Shown here one piece after another: positions 8,472-16,640 of a stretch of DNA of 20,136 nucleotides. The stretch is from Anaerolineales bacterium. Lineage in GTDB: Bacteria; Chloroflexota; Anaerolineae; 4572-78; J111. Below the pieces are notes generated by a model, which saw only the letters and a list, made by a program, of their open reading frames with translations, did no database searches and was not told where the DNA came from. The stretch covers positions 1 to 20,136 of the forward strand of contig JAAUSP010000067.1 in assembly GCA_012032575.1 (NCBI GenBank). The letters run 5' to 3'. How positions within the stretch are numbered: position 1 is the stretch's first letter; each line of letters starts with the position of its first letter. The translations under genes were made by a program, and so were the position numbers.

Positions 8472-11054
8472 TTATGTAGCCAATCGCCGTAACAGGTCAT
8501 CCGCCTCCGCCACCCGATCCAGCCGGCCCAGTTGTTCGTAAATAGCGCGGGCCTGTTCGGCGTAATTTTGGGCCAGAAGCTTGTTGTTACGGGCGAACTG
8601 AAGGCCGGCCAATCTCAGGTAGGCTTTGGCGATTTGGCGAGTCCAATTATGCTCGCTGGCGACGGCCTGGGCGCGCAGGATGGCTTTTTCGGCCAAATCC
8701 AACTGGCCTGTCTGCAGGTAGTTTTCCCCCAACCGCAGCAAAGCCTGAGTTTCATCAAAGTGAAAGCCTTCATCCGAAGCCATCTCGACGACCAACTGCA
8801 AGGCTTCATTGGCCCGGTCCCACTCCTGGCGCTCCGAATAATAATAGGCCCTGGTTCGATAGGCACGGATTTTGGTCCGGGGCATGACCGCCTGAGCCAG
8901 GGCGTTTTCAAAATGCTGCCTGGCTGCCGGATGATCCTGGCGTTCCACGGCCCAGCGGGCCAACAGCGTTTCCGCCGCCGCCAGACAATCGGATAGCTGA
9001 GCTTCTTGAGCGATAAGCTGGCCGGTTCGCAGATGGTTCAGCGCCGCCTCCGCGTCTCCGGTGGCGCTCAAAGCGTAGCCCAGGGCGTCAATGTGCAGCC
9101 AGGCCAGCATTTCCTGATCGTCCAATTTTTCGGCGGCGACCAGAGCTTTTTCGGCCAGTTCGACCCGTTTGGATAGAGTGACCGGCGATAGGGCCAGCGG
9201 ATGCACAATACCGACAAAAATACTCTGCACCGCCGCCCAATTCGACTCGGCATAGGCGTGTTCCAGGGCCAGGTACAAATTTTCCAGTTCCGGCCCAATC
9301 AGCCGGTTATCATAATTGGACCCGGCCCAGTAGTGCGGACCAAATTGTTCCTGGCAAAAACCGGCAAAAAATTCGATGTACCGATGCAGTAGTTCTGGGT
9401 CTTCCACCCCAGCGGCGAAGGTTTTGGTCAGCGGTAATAACCAGAAGCGGTTGCCCTGCTTGTTGACCAGCGACAACTTCTCCAGCTCAACCAGGCCCTC
9501 ATCCCGGTCCAGTTCCGGCGTGTTTGCCACAAAACCCAGAGCGTCGCGGCTGCCGTCTTTGGCAAAAACCGAGAGCGCCAGCAGCAGCCGGTGGGCCGGC
9601 TTGCCCCGGATGCGCTCGACTGCGCCCTCAAAACAGAAACGGGCGATGTCGCTGGTCGGCTGGCTCAGGCGGGCCAGCACCGCCTCGACCTGATAACCGA
9701 GGCCCATCTGGGCCACACTCCAGGCCAGGGCCAGCGGGACGCCACCGGTGCGGTCGTACAGGCGGCGGGCTTCGTCGGCGGTCAGCGTAACCCCTTTCTT
9801 TTCACATTCATGGGCAATCAGGTTTTGGGCGTCGGCCCAGATCATGCCGACCAGCCGCACCGGGTAGGCCACATCCAGCCGATGGCGGGTGGTGACAATG
9901 GCTTTGGTCGGGGCGGGCAGTTCGCGCAGAAAAGCCAGCACGGCTTCGTCGTCCACCGTTTCCAGGTTGTCCACCAGCAGCAGGGTCCGCTGCCGGGTCA
10001 GAGCGCGGCGGACAATTTCGGGCTGCTCTTCGGGGCGAGCCTCGGCAATCTCCTCGTGCTGCAAAGCGACGGCAATGGCGGTATAAATGTCATCCAAAGT
10101 ACGCAGGGCCTGGGGGCGGGTGGCAATGCCCTCGGCGGTCAGCACGGTCTGCTTGGCGCTGGCCCAGATGATGGCTTCAAACCGCTCTTCGGGCGGAATC
10201 CGGTCAAAATTACGCAGGTAGCGATGGGCCACTTCCAGGGCCAGGGCGCTTTTGCCAATGCCGCCGATGCCGTCAATGGTCACCAGGGCGTGCTGGGAAT
10301 GGGGATAAGGTCGCAAAATACGGACCACCTGGGACATCTCGGCCTCACGACCCACAAAACGGCCATAATCCGGCTGGGGCAAATTGTGGAAAACTTTGGG
10401 CGGAGCCGGCAGAGCCAGGACTGCGCCGCCGGGGAGCAATTTCTGTTCGGCGACGGCTTCGGTCAGTTGCAGCAGCGTCTCGTGGAGGCCAGCGTTCAGC
10501 CCGGTCAGCGCTTGGAGTTGGGCTTTTTGAACAGCCACCTGTTCGCGGGCCGCTTCCGCCGTGAGCCGCTGGAAAAGCAGGCTGTAAATCGGCTGAAGTT
10601 CGGGCAGGCTCATCAACTCTTCGGCCAGGCACTTGAGCAGATAGGTGACGGCCTGATCCACCCGCTCGCGGTTGCGCCGCTGCGGCAGCACCGTAGCAAA
10701 AGAACGGGCGACTATCTCGCGGTCTTCGCTTTCAAACGCGCCGGGCCGCTTGACGACCGCCAGCAGTGCCGCCTGAATCTCCTCATTGTTGAAGAACTCC
10801 TTATCGGCGGCAATGGCGGCGACCAAATCTTCATCCTGGGCTTCGTATTCGGCCACAAAGCGCTGAACCGCCTGCTTGAGGCTGGCTTCAAAAGCCTGGT
10901 TGAAAGCGGCATTGGAGCGCAGTTTCTTGATCCGGGCCGCTGCCTCATCGCTGAGGAATTTTTTGGCCTGGTCGGACACAAAATCAACCAGCGCATCACC
11001 GGCTGCCTTTTTCAGACTGGCCGGAATGAATTGGAACAGGTCAAGTTGAAACAT
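8472..11054 (-). CDS. STAND NTPase (NB-ARC-like) with C-terminal TPR repeats
   Basis: 860 residues. Residues 1-200 are helical with no enzymatic effector motif that I recognise. The NTPase core has Walker A GIGGIGKS (262-269), Walker B LLLVDNLE (358-365), a sensor-like TTRH (388-391) and GVPLAL (438-443), the order found in NB-ARC/AP-ATPase signal-transduction ATPases. The remainder is a helical arm ending in TPR-like repeats (about 600-850), the usual ligand-sensing part. Such proteins switch on oligomerisation when the repeat arm meets a trigger. Bacterial members include transcription regulators and anti-phage proteins, and the sequence does not decide between these. No frameshift occurs over 2.6 kb. 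The ATG at 11054 lacks a clear ribosome site. The preceding gap contains a palindromic heptamer array. Confidence 0.85.
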   Translation of the reverse strand: MFQLDLFQFIPASLKKAAGDALVDFVSDQAKKFLSDEAAARIKKLRSNAAFNQAFEASLKQAVQRFVAEYEAQDEDLVAAIAADKEFFNNEEIQAALLAVVKRPGAFESEDREIVARSFATVLPQRRNRERVDQAVTYLLKCLAEELMSLPELQPIYSLLFQRLTAEAAREQVAVQKAQLQALTGLNAGLHETLLQLTEAVAEQKLLPGGAVLALPAPPKVFHNLPQPDYGRFVGREAEMSQVVRILRPYPHSQHALVTIDGIGGIGKSALALEVAHRYLRNFDRIPPEERFEAIIWASAKQTVLTAEGIATRPQALRTLDDIYTAIAVALQHEEIAEARPEEQPEIVRRALTRQRTLLLVDNLETVDDEAVLAFLRELPAPTKAIVTTRHRLDVAYPVRLVGMIWADAQNLIAHECEKKGVTLTADEARRLYDRTGGVPLALAWSVAQMGLGYQVEAVLARLSQPTSDIARFCFEGAVERIRGKPAHRLLLALSVFAKDGSRDALGFVANTPELDRDEGLVELEKLSLVNKQGNRFWLLPLTKTFAAGVEDPELLHRYIEFFAGFCQEQFGPHYWAGSNYDNRLIGPELENLYLALEHAYAESNWAAVQSIFVGIVHPLALSPVTLSKRVELAEKALVAAEKLDDQEMLAWLHIDALGYALSATGDAEAALNHLRTGQLIAQEAQLSDCLAAAETLLARWAVERQDHPAARQHFENALAQAVMPRTKIRAYRTRAYYYSERQEWDRANEALQLVVEMASDEGFHFDETQALLRLGENYLQTGQLDLAEKAILRAQAVASEHNWTRQIAKAYLRLAGLQFARNNKLLAQNYAEQARAIYEQLGRLDRVAEADDLLRRLAT

Positions 11055-11085
11055 AAGGGGCTTTTTAAGAAATAATTTTCAAAGA

Positions 11086-11134
11086 TGCGTGTTGCGTGTT
11101 CCGTTAATCTTACGCAAGACGCAACACGCAATAC
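11086..11134. repeat. Palindromic heptamer array (7 x 7 bp)
   Basis: Again 49 bases in one 7-bp register. Two copies of TGCGTGT (11086, 11093) are followed by two AT-rich units (TCCGTTA, ATCTTAC) and then GCAAGAC, GCAACAC and GCAATAC, which are reversed copies of the first type (ACGCAAN phase). It sits in the 86-base gap between the ABC ATPase stop and the STAND start. Unit number and order match the element at 491-539 although the unit sequence is different. Confidence 0.75.
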
Positions 11135-11140
11135 GTTTTT

Positions 11141-11907
11141 TCACCGTTCCGCCCTGGAAGTCACCCTTTGCAGAAACATTTTGGTTTGGGGGTTTTGAGG
11201 ATTTTCAAAAAGCTGCTGGGGCGGGCCTTCTTCGGCAATGATGCCACCTTCCATAAAAACGATGCGCTGGGCCACATCGTGGGCAAACGACATTTCGTGG
11301 GTGACGCAGAGCATGGTCATACCCTCGTCGGCCAGTTGACGCATGACCTCCAGCACTCGCCGATCAGTTCCGGGTCGAGGGCGCTGGTCGGCTCGTCGAA
11401 GAGCATCACTTTGGGCTGCATGGTCAGGGCGCGGGCAATGGCGACCCGCTGTTTTTGTCCACCGGAGAGCCGATTGGGGTATTCGTCGCGCTTGTTACTG
11501 AGACCCACCTTGGCTAAAAACTTCTCGCCAATGGCGATGGCCTCATCCTTTTTCATTTTCTTGACCGTAACCGGCGCTTCGATCAAATTTTCTATCACCG
11601 ACAGGTGCGGAAAAAGGTTGAACTCCTGAAAAACCATGCCGGTGCGCAGGCGAATATCGTGAATGGTCTGTTTTTGTTCGCTGGTCAGTTTGTGCTGTTC
11701 CACATTGACCGACAGGCCATCCACCTCGATCCTGCCGTGAGTGGGCTGTTCCAGAAAATTGACACAGCGCAGCAAGGTAGATTTGCCGGAGCCGGAGCGG
11801 CCAATGATGGTGACGACTTCGCCCTGCTGTACTTCAAGCGAAACCCCTTTGAGCACTTCGAGCGGGCCAAAGTTTTTGTGCAAATCCTGAATTTCGACGA
11901 TAGCCAT
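11141..11907 (-). CDS. Polar amino acid ABC transporter, ATP-binding protein (one frameshift)
   Basis: GlnQ/HisP-type ATPase energising uptake of a polar amino acid; it works on the cytoplasmic face with the permease encoded just upstream. Walker A GRSGSGKST (36-44), Q-loop Gln94, signature LSGGQ (147-151), Walker B VMLFDEPTSALDPE (167-180) and the H-loop VTHEMSFA are all present. One base is missing near 11356: GGCGAG-TGCTGG should read GAG GTG CTG GAG, which joins DPELIGE to VLEVMRQLADEG and gives 255 residues, normal for the family. The start follows the permease stop by a single base, so the pair is co-translated. The substrate cannot be told from the sequence. Confidence 0.92.
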
Positions 11908-11908
11908 C

Positions 11909-12739
11909 TTAACGATCCCCCCGCGACATATTCTTTTCGATATTGGCCTGAATAAAGGAGAAAATGATGGTCATCAGCCAGTACCACAGCGCGGCCACCA
12001 GCAAAGCTTCCAGGCCCTTGAAGTTGGCCCGTCCGACCTTGTTGGCCCGCCACATAATTTCCTGCACAAAGCCGGTGGCCGAAACCAGGGCCGAATCTTT
12101 GAGCATGGCGATAAACTCGTTGCCGGTCGGCGGGACCACCAGCCGCAGCGCCTGCGGCAGGACCACCCGGCGCATCATCTGGCCCGACGTCATGCCCAGG
12201 GCAATGGCCGCTTCACGCTGACCCCGGCTCACACTCGAAATCCCGGCCCGAAAAATCTCGCTCATATAAGCGCCATAATTGAGCGACAGCGCCAACACCC
12301 CCGCCATCGCCGGCGGCATTTTGATCCCAATTTGGGGTAAAGCCAGGAAAAAGAAGAAGATTTGGAGATAGAGCGGGGTGCCGCGAATGAGGGAGACATA
12401 AAAGCTGGACAGGGCCACCAACGGCGGAACACCGGAGAGCCGGCCCAGCGCCGACAACAGGGCCAGAATACTGGCGCAGACAATGGACACCGCCGAAATC
12501 CACAGCGTTTGGACCACCCCACCGCTGATAAAGCCAAACCAGGTGGCAATAAACTCGGTATCCAGCTTGATCGCTTTGAATGAAATAGGCCCCAGGTTAA
12601 ATCTGATCCCGCTAAACATCAAGATCAGCAGGCCCATAATAATCACCCACCACACGATCACCTGAACACTGGACCAATATCTGGCCCGCTGCTGCTGCTG
12701 CAAAACAAGTTGGGTTTGCGATATTGCTCTTTCGGCCAC
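11909..12739 (-). CDS. Polar amino acid ABC transporter, permease
   Basis: 276 residues, inner-membrane subunit of the HisM/GlnP type. Hydrophobic segments lie at about 26-43, 66-97, 105-134, 143-160 and 243-263. The EAA loop that contacts the ATPase is GQREAAIALGMTSGQMMRR (173-191), followed by the family segment PTGNEFIAMLKDSALVS. The start is GTG at 12739, supported by a strong AAGGAGGAGG ribosome site 4 bases upstream. No substrate-binding protein gene is adjacent: peptide deformylase lies upstream and the STAND gene follows the ATPase. The receptor must therefore be encoded elsewhere. Confidence 0.92.
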   Translation of the reverse strand: MAERAISQTQLVLQQQQRARYWSSVQVIVWWVIIMGLLILMFSGIRFNLGPISFKAIKLDTEFIATWFGFISGGVVQTLWISAVSIVCASILALLSALGRLSGVPPLVALSSFYVSLIRGTPLYLQIFFFFLALPQIGIKMPPAMAGVLALSLNYGAYMSEIFRAGISSVSRGQREAAIALGMTSGQMMRRVVLPQALRLVVPPTGNEFIAMLKDSALVSATGFVQEIMWRANKVGRANFKGLEALLVAALWYWLMTIIFSFIQANIEKNMSRGDR

Positions 12740-12780
12740 GATGCCTCCTCCTTAGTTATTTATGATGGCTAATTTAAAGC

Positions 12781-12850
12781 GACCGCCGTCCACCGACCGT
12801 TGCAAAATCCGATAGACGAAAATCAGCGGTCGGCGGTCAGCGGTCAGCGG
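12781..12850. repeat. Palindromic heptamer array (10 x 7 bp)
   Basis: 70 bases in one 7-bp register: GACCGCC, GTCCACC, GACCGTT, three unrelated loop units, then TCAGCGG, TCGGCGG, TCAGCGG, TCAGCGG. The first three are reverse complements of the last four in type (GGCGGTC versus GACCGCC), so the element folds into a long hairpin. It fills the 118-base gap between peptide deformylase and the ABC permease and may partly separate the two transcriptionally. Confidence 0.75.
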
Positions 12851-12857
12851 TCGCTCT

Positions 12858-13409
12858 TCACGCCCCCTCAGGCGTCACCGGAACCCGGACCAGTTCCCCG
12901 TTTTCATCTTCGCGCACCCGGTACAGATCGCTGATGCTGGCGACACGGTCAATAAACAAAACGCCGTCCAGGTGATCAATTTCGTGATGAACCAGCACGG
13001 CATCAAAGCCTTCAAAAACCCAGGTAAAGGGTTTGCCCCATTCGTCCAGTCCCTTTACTTTGAGATAATGAGGGCGCACAGTTTCGGCATAGAGGCCGGG
13101 GAAACTGAGGCAGCCGTCAAAATCTCTTTCGGGCCGCCGTTCCTCGATAATTTCCGGGTTGATCAAAACGAGCGGGGGTTCAGGCTCATCCGTACTGTTG
13201 CCTCGGCCCCCCAGGCGGACCACAATTACCCGGCTGTGAACGTTGATTTGCGGCGCGGCCAGGCCAATCCCGTCCGACCGGTCGAGCAAGGTATCCTTTA
13301 AATCCTTAATCAACAGTTTGATCCGCCGGTTGATAAACCGGACCGGTTCGCTTTTTTTGCGCAGCGCGGCTTCATTATCCGCGTATAGAACAATATCTCT
13401 AACTGCCAT
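12858..13409 (-). CDS. def: Peptide deformylase
   Basis: Removes the N-formyl group from nascent proteins at the ribosome. All three metalloenzyme motifs are intact in the 183 residues: GIGLAAPQ (47-54), GCLS (99-102) with the metal ligand Cys100, and HEIDH (142-146) with His142, His146 and catalytic Glu143. Residue 98 before the GCLS motif is Asp where Glu is usual. A loop rich in polar residues (66-79, GGRGNSTDEPEPP) is a small insertion. It starts 32 bases after the metallo-beta-lactamase gene, with a heptamer-like repeat in between and a weak ribosome site, so it is probably in the same operon. Confidence 0.96.
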   Translation of the reverse strand: MAVRDIVLYADNEAALRKKSEPVRFINRRIKLLIKDLKDTLLDRSDGIGLAAPQINVHSRVIVVRLGGRGNSTDEPEPPLVLINPEIIEERRPERDFDGCLSFPGLYAETVRPHYLKVKGLDEWGKPFTWVFEGFDAVLVHHEIDHLDGVLFIDRVASISDLYRVREDENGELVRVPVTPEGA

Positions 13410-13418
13410 TGTTTTTCC

Positions 13419-13439
13419 GTTGAAGGTTGAAGATTTGAA
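13419..13439. repeat. Short heptamer tandem repeat
   Basis: GTTGAAG (13419-13425) repeats exactly at 13426-13432, followed by a degenerate ATTTGAA. It lies in the 32-base gap between the metallo-beta-lactamase stop and the deformylase start. It is short, and recognisable mainly because other gaps here have the same period. Confidence 0.5.
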
Positions 13440-13441
13440 AG

Positions 13442-14844
13442 TTATAACTCAAAGCTTTGCCCACGCGCCGGGATATGAACTTCGGGAATACCCTGGCTGC
13501 GGGCCGCTTCGGCCAGGGTGGTAGCCGACTCGATTTCGCCATGCACCAAAAAGAGCTGGCGCGGGTTGCCTCGCTCCTGAGCCATTTTCAGCCAGGCCAG
13601 CAGGCCATTGTGGTCGGCGTGGGCCGAATAGCCGTTGATTTTGAAAACTTTGGCCCGCACCGAAAACTCTTCGCCAAAGATAGAGACCACTGGCTGGCCG
13701 TCTAAAATTTTGCGACCCATGGTATTTTCGGCCTGGTAGCCGACAAACAGGACCATATTGTGCGGGTCGCCAATGTTATGCTTGAGATGATGCAGCACCC
13801 GGCCCGATTCAGCCATACCGGAAGCGCTGATGATAATGGCCGGCTGGTCCAGATTATTCAAGGCTTTGGACTCTTCCACATCCCGAACATAGGTAATCCC
13901 TTCAAAGCCAAAGGGATTGTGGTTGTTGGTCGCCTTGACAAAAGCCTGCATCTCCTGATCGTAGGCTTCGGGGTGCAGCCGGAAGATTTCGGTGGCACTG
14001 ACGGCCAGGGGGCTGTCCACATAAACCTTGATGTTGGGCAGTTCGCCGGCATCCTTCATGACATGCAGGGCGTAAACCAACTCCTGGGTGCGCCCCAAAG
14101 CAAACGAGGGAATAATAATTTTACCATTATTTTGATAAGCTTCAAGCACCATCTGCTTGAGTTCGGTCCGCGCTTCTTCCGGCGGCTCGTGGTAGCGTCC
14201 GCCGTAAGTGCTTTCCATAATAATAAAATCGGCCCGTCTACCGGCTGCGGGTCGCGCAAAATGGGCAGGTTGGTCCGGCCAATATCACCGCTGAAAACCA
14301 GGCGCTTCCGCTGGCCGTGATCGTCCAAATCCAGCGTCACCGAAGCAGAGCCGAGCAAGTGACCGGCATCCCGATAAAGCGCCTGCACCCCGGGGACCGG
14401 GCTGAAGGTTCGATCATATTCAATGGATTGGAACAGGGTCAGAGCTTCAAGGGCCTGGGCCTGGGTATAAAGGGGTTCAAACGGTTTCTGTCCCTGCTTC
14501 ATCCGGCGCTTGTTGACGTAAGCCACGTCGCTTTCCTGGATGTGAGCCGAGTCACGCAGCATGATCGCCGCCAAATCACGGGTGGCCGAGGTGGCCCAAA
14601 TCGGGCCGCGATAGCCGTATTTGACCAGGGTGGGGATATTGCCGATATGGTCAATATGGGCGTGGGAGACAATCAGGGCGTCAATTTCGGTGGGATCAAA
14701 GGGGAAATTGTTGTTGCGCTCAAAAGCCTCTTTACGGCGGCCTTGATACATGCCACAATCCAATAGGATATTATGACCGTTCACCTTTAACAGGTGCATC
14801 GAGCCGGTGACGGTCTGCGCTGCGCCCCAAAATTGCAGTTCCAT
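13442..14844 (-). CDS. Metallo-beta-lactamase/beta-CASP RNA-processing exonuclease-like protein (one frameshift)
   Basis: Ysh1/CPSF73-type RNA nuclease of the TTHA0252 class, 467 residues after repair. Metal-binding motifs: HAHIDH (61-66), AGHLLGSA (His162) and SGDIGR (Asp187). The beta-CASP part follows with MESTYGGR, the PSFALGRTQEL block, SASGMAESGR, the SAHADH histidines and a final FLVHGE. One base is missing at 14233-14235 (G3 for probable G4 on the coding strand); restoring it gives VDGADFIIMESTYGGR. The ATG at 14844 is preferred over an upstream in-frame TTG because AAAGGA lies six bases before it and the conserved fold starts there. It leads a minus-strand series with deformylase and has its own consensus promoter. 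Confidence 0.9.
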
Positions 14845-14882
14845 TGTTTTTCCTTTTTCTACAGACAATTCAGTGGGGCAGC

Positions 14883-14911
14883 ATTATAATGCAGTCCGTC
14901 AAATATGACAA
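14883..14911 (-). promoter_or_regulatory. Promoter of the metallo-beta-lactamase gene
   Basis: On the minus strand TTGTCA (14911-14906) and the consensus TATAAT (14888-14883) are exactly 17 bases apart, about 40 bases before the start codon. Confidence 0.7.
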
Positions 14912-14946
14912 TCAGCAAAGGGGAGAGGGAAGATAGCCACTTTTTA

Positions 14947-14974
14947 TTGACTCCCTCTTTGTTTGTGATAGCAT
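14947..14974 (+). promoter_or_regulatory. Promoter of the HEPN/MNT pair
   Basis: TTGACT (14947-14952) and TAGCAT (14969-14974) with a 16-base spacer point rightward. Transcription would start near 14981, about 35 bases before the HEPN start. Confidence 0.55.
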
Positions 14975-15015
14975 GATATTGAAGTTTGATGAGGAAGGAT
15001 TTGAAAGATGACGCT

Positions 15016-15405
15016 ATGAATAATTTTGACATAAAACTATATCTCGACCGAGCCAAACAGGAATTGTATGCTGCTAACGTAAATATTCATGAGGCCCTTT
15101 ACGCTGTTGCCATTAGCCGCAGTTATTATGCTATGTTCTATGCTGCTAATGGTCTTCTGGCCAGCATCGGTGTAGCCCGCAGCAAACACTCAGGGGTCAT
15201 TTCCGCCTTTCGTCAACACTTCATCAAATCTGGTCTAATCGAGGCTGAATTTGGAGATTATTTGGGCGTTGGCTTCAATGCCCGCCAGGAAAGCGACTAC
15301 GAATTGTTTACCCCGATTGAGCATGATTTAGCGGTGAAACGTTTGGATGAAGCCCGGCAGTTTGTGGACCGGGTCGAGGCTTTTGTAAGGAGTAGAGATA
15401 AATGA
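15016..15405 (+). CDS. HEPN domain protein (partner of MNT)
   Basis: 129 residues, all-helical HEPN family with the typical ISRSYYAMFYAA block (33-44) and the following SKHSGVISAFRQHF segment. HEPN proteins beside MNT nucleotidyltransferases commonly form toxin-antitoxin pairs in which the HEPN part is an RNase. Here the RX4-6H motif of active HEPN RNases is absent: the arginine at 35 has no histidine four to six residues later. This may therefore be a diverged or non-RNase member. The ATG at 15016 has GAAAG eight bases upstream. An in-frame ATG at 14989 would add nine residues but lacks a ribosome site. The stop overlaps the MNT start as ATGA. Confidence 0.85.
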   Translation: MNNFDIKLYLDRAKQELYAANVNIHEALYAVAISRSYYAMFYAANGLLASIGVARSKHSGVISAFRQHFIKSGLIEAEFGDYLGVGFNARQESDYELFTPIEHDLAVKRLDEARQFVDRVEAFVRSRDK

Positions 15406-15788
15406 TAGAAAGTTTGATGCAATTGTCTCATTTATCGGCTTCTGAACGACTGGCGCTGACCGAACTATTGAACCGACTCGAGCGTGAATATGATCACATC
15501 GTGCTTCAGGTTATCCTTTATGGCTCCAGCGTTCGGGGCGACCGCAGCCCCGACTCTGACGTAGATTTGCTCATCGTCACCTGTAGCGACGACTGGCGAA
15601 CACAAGAGCCACTTCGCTTCCTGATCGCCCACCTGTCCACTCAGCACGATGTCTTTCTGTCGCCCTGGATTATCAGCCTAGAACGTTTTGAACGCCTGCG
15701 CCAGAACCAGTCTTTACTTTATGACCGCATTGGCCAGGAAGGTCTGGTGTTACTGCGCCTGAGTCAGCAGCCGGTTGTAAAGGTCTGA
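15402..15788 (+). CDS. MNT-type nucleotidyltransferase
   Basis: 128-residue minimal nucleotidyltransferase. The active-site pattern is complete: GSSVRG (41-46) followed by SDVD with Asp53 and Asp55, and a third acidic residue, probably Asp83 in HDVFLS. In characterised HEPN/MNT pairs the MNT enzyme neutralises the HEPN toxin, in some cases by adding AMP to a tyrosine. The ATG overlaps the HEPN stop codon by four bases (ATGA), implying translational coupling and a fixed ratio of the two products. Confidence 0.88.
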   Translation: MIESLMQLSHLSASERLALTELLNRLEREYDHIVLQVILYGSSVRGDRSPDSDVDLLIVTCSDDWRTQEPLRFLIAHLSTQHDVFLSPWIISLERFERLRQNQSLLYDRIGQEGLVLLRLSQQPVVKV

Positions 15789-15880
15789 AAGTACCCTCAA
15801 TACCCCCGCCGATGCCCCGAACTTGTGGTAGCCAAACGTGGTGTATTTGCCTATGAACACAAAACCTTTGACATTTGTAG

Positions 15881-16441
15881 CTACTTCAGGATAATAGGCA
15901 GATAGAGTTTGCTTCCCTGTTGCACGGTGAACGTCACCGTTGCCGTACCGACATTTCCGACCACATCGGCGGCTGAGACAGTCACAGTATGCGTCCCCTC
16001 TGTTAAAGGAACATCGGGTAGGCGAGTGAGTTCTCCGGTTCCGGTGTTATAGGTTGCGCTTACAACCTGCCCATCAAGCCGCATTTCTACAGTGGTCGGA
16101 TTAATCCCTACACCTGTATCCGCTACCAAAGCATTAATAAGGGGCAAAGTATTACTAATAATGCTGCCATTTGTTGGGCTCAAAATAGATATTTCGGGTT
16201 GTCCACCATCATAACCGAGCGCAAATGTGCCTAATTGAGTAATGCTGGCCGTAAATTTATTGTTCGGCAAATCGGCCTGAGCCGTCATTAACTGCCAGTT
16301 GTTTCTATCAGGATTCCAGCGGAACATTCCCAGGTGACTTTCATCTTTCCCGGCGACTGCTTCATCCGGGCAGGGCATTCCCGGCGCAGCCGGTGGTAAC
16401 CACCACCCGACAGTATTATTGTCAGTTTTCATTCGAAACAT
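15881..16441 (-). pseudogene. C-terminal remnant of a secreted Ig-like protein
   Basis: 186 codons with no signal peptide, no ribosome site at the first ATG and an in-frame stop just upstream, so it looks like the end of a longer extracellular protein that lost its front. It contains a segment of the kind found near the end of large secreted proteins (FRWNPDRNNWQLM, then ITQLGTFALGYD). A bacterial Ig-like domain follows (SILSPTNGSIISN ... GTHTVTVSAADVVGN), and it ends with KLYLPIILK, a short hydrophobic tail I associate with exported Chloroflexota proteins. Upstream, before the next gene, there are only hairpins, with no further coding in any frame. A short functional protein cannot be fully excluded. 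Confidence 0.6.
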
Positions 16442-16510
16442 TCGATTGGCAAGGATTTAGGTGGGACTAACGAAGAGTTCTGCGGGGTCGTCGCTAGCGA
16501 TGATAAAAAT

Positions 16511-16539
16511 GGAGTCCAAAAGCTATGCTTTTGGACTCC
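16511..16539 (-). terminator. 13-bp perfect hairpin, terminator-like on the minus strand
   Basis: GGAGTCCAAAAGC (16511-16523) pairs perfectly with its complement at 16527-16539 around a 3-base loop. Read on the minus strand it is followed by ATTTTTATC, a short U-run, so it suits termination of the 179-residue protein gene ending at 16641. Confidence 0.65.
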
Positions 16540-16564
16540 GGCAAAGGTATCTTCGAGGAGAAAC

Positions 16565-16610
16565 TGCCGAGATGAGGGAATTTTTTTTCCCAAATTCCCT
16601 CATCCCGGCA
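16565..16610. terminator. Second long hairpin downstream of the 179-residue protein gene
   Basis: GATGAGGGAATTT (16571-16583) pairs perfectly with 16592-16604, extended by TGCCG (16565-16569) with CGGCA (16606-16610) after a bulge. The loop contains the end of a T8 run. With the neighbouring hairpin it forms a tandem of strong stems between 16511 and 16610. Confidence 0.55.
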
Positions 16611-16640
16611 CGAGGATCGGTCAGAATTTAAAGTTGAATA

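Noticed and set aside
9591..11075. 494-codon plus-strand open frame opposite the STAND gene
   Set aside because: Its translation is rich in Gly/His/Gln with no motifs, while the opposite strand encodes a clear NTPase with TPRs; it is a codon-bias shadow.
16511..16610. MITE or small insertion element formed by the two hairpins
   Set aside because: The two stems have unrelated sequences and I see no target-site duplication; terminator function explains them better.
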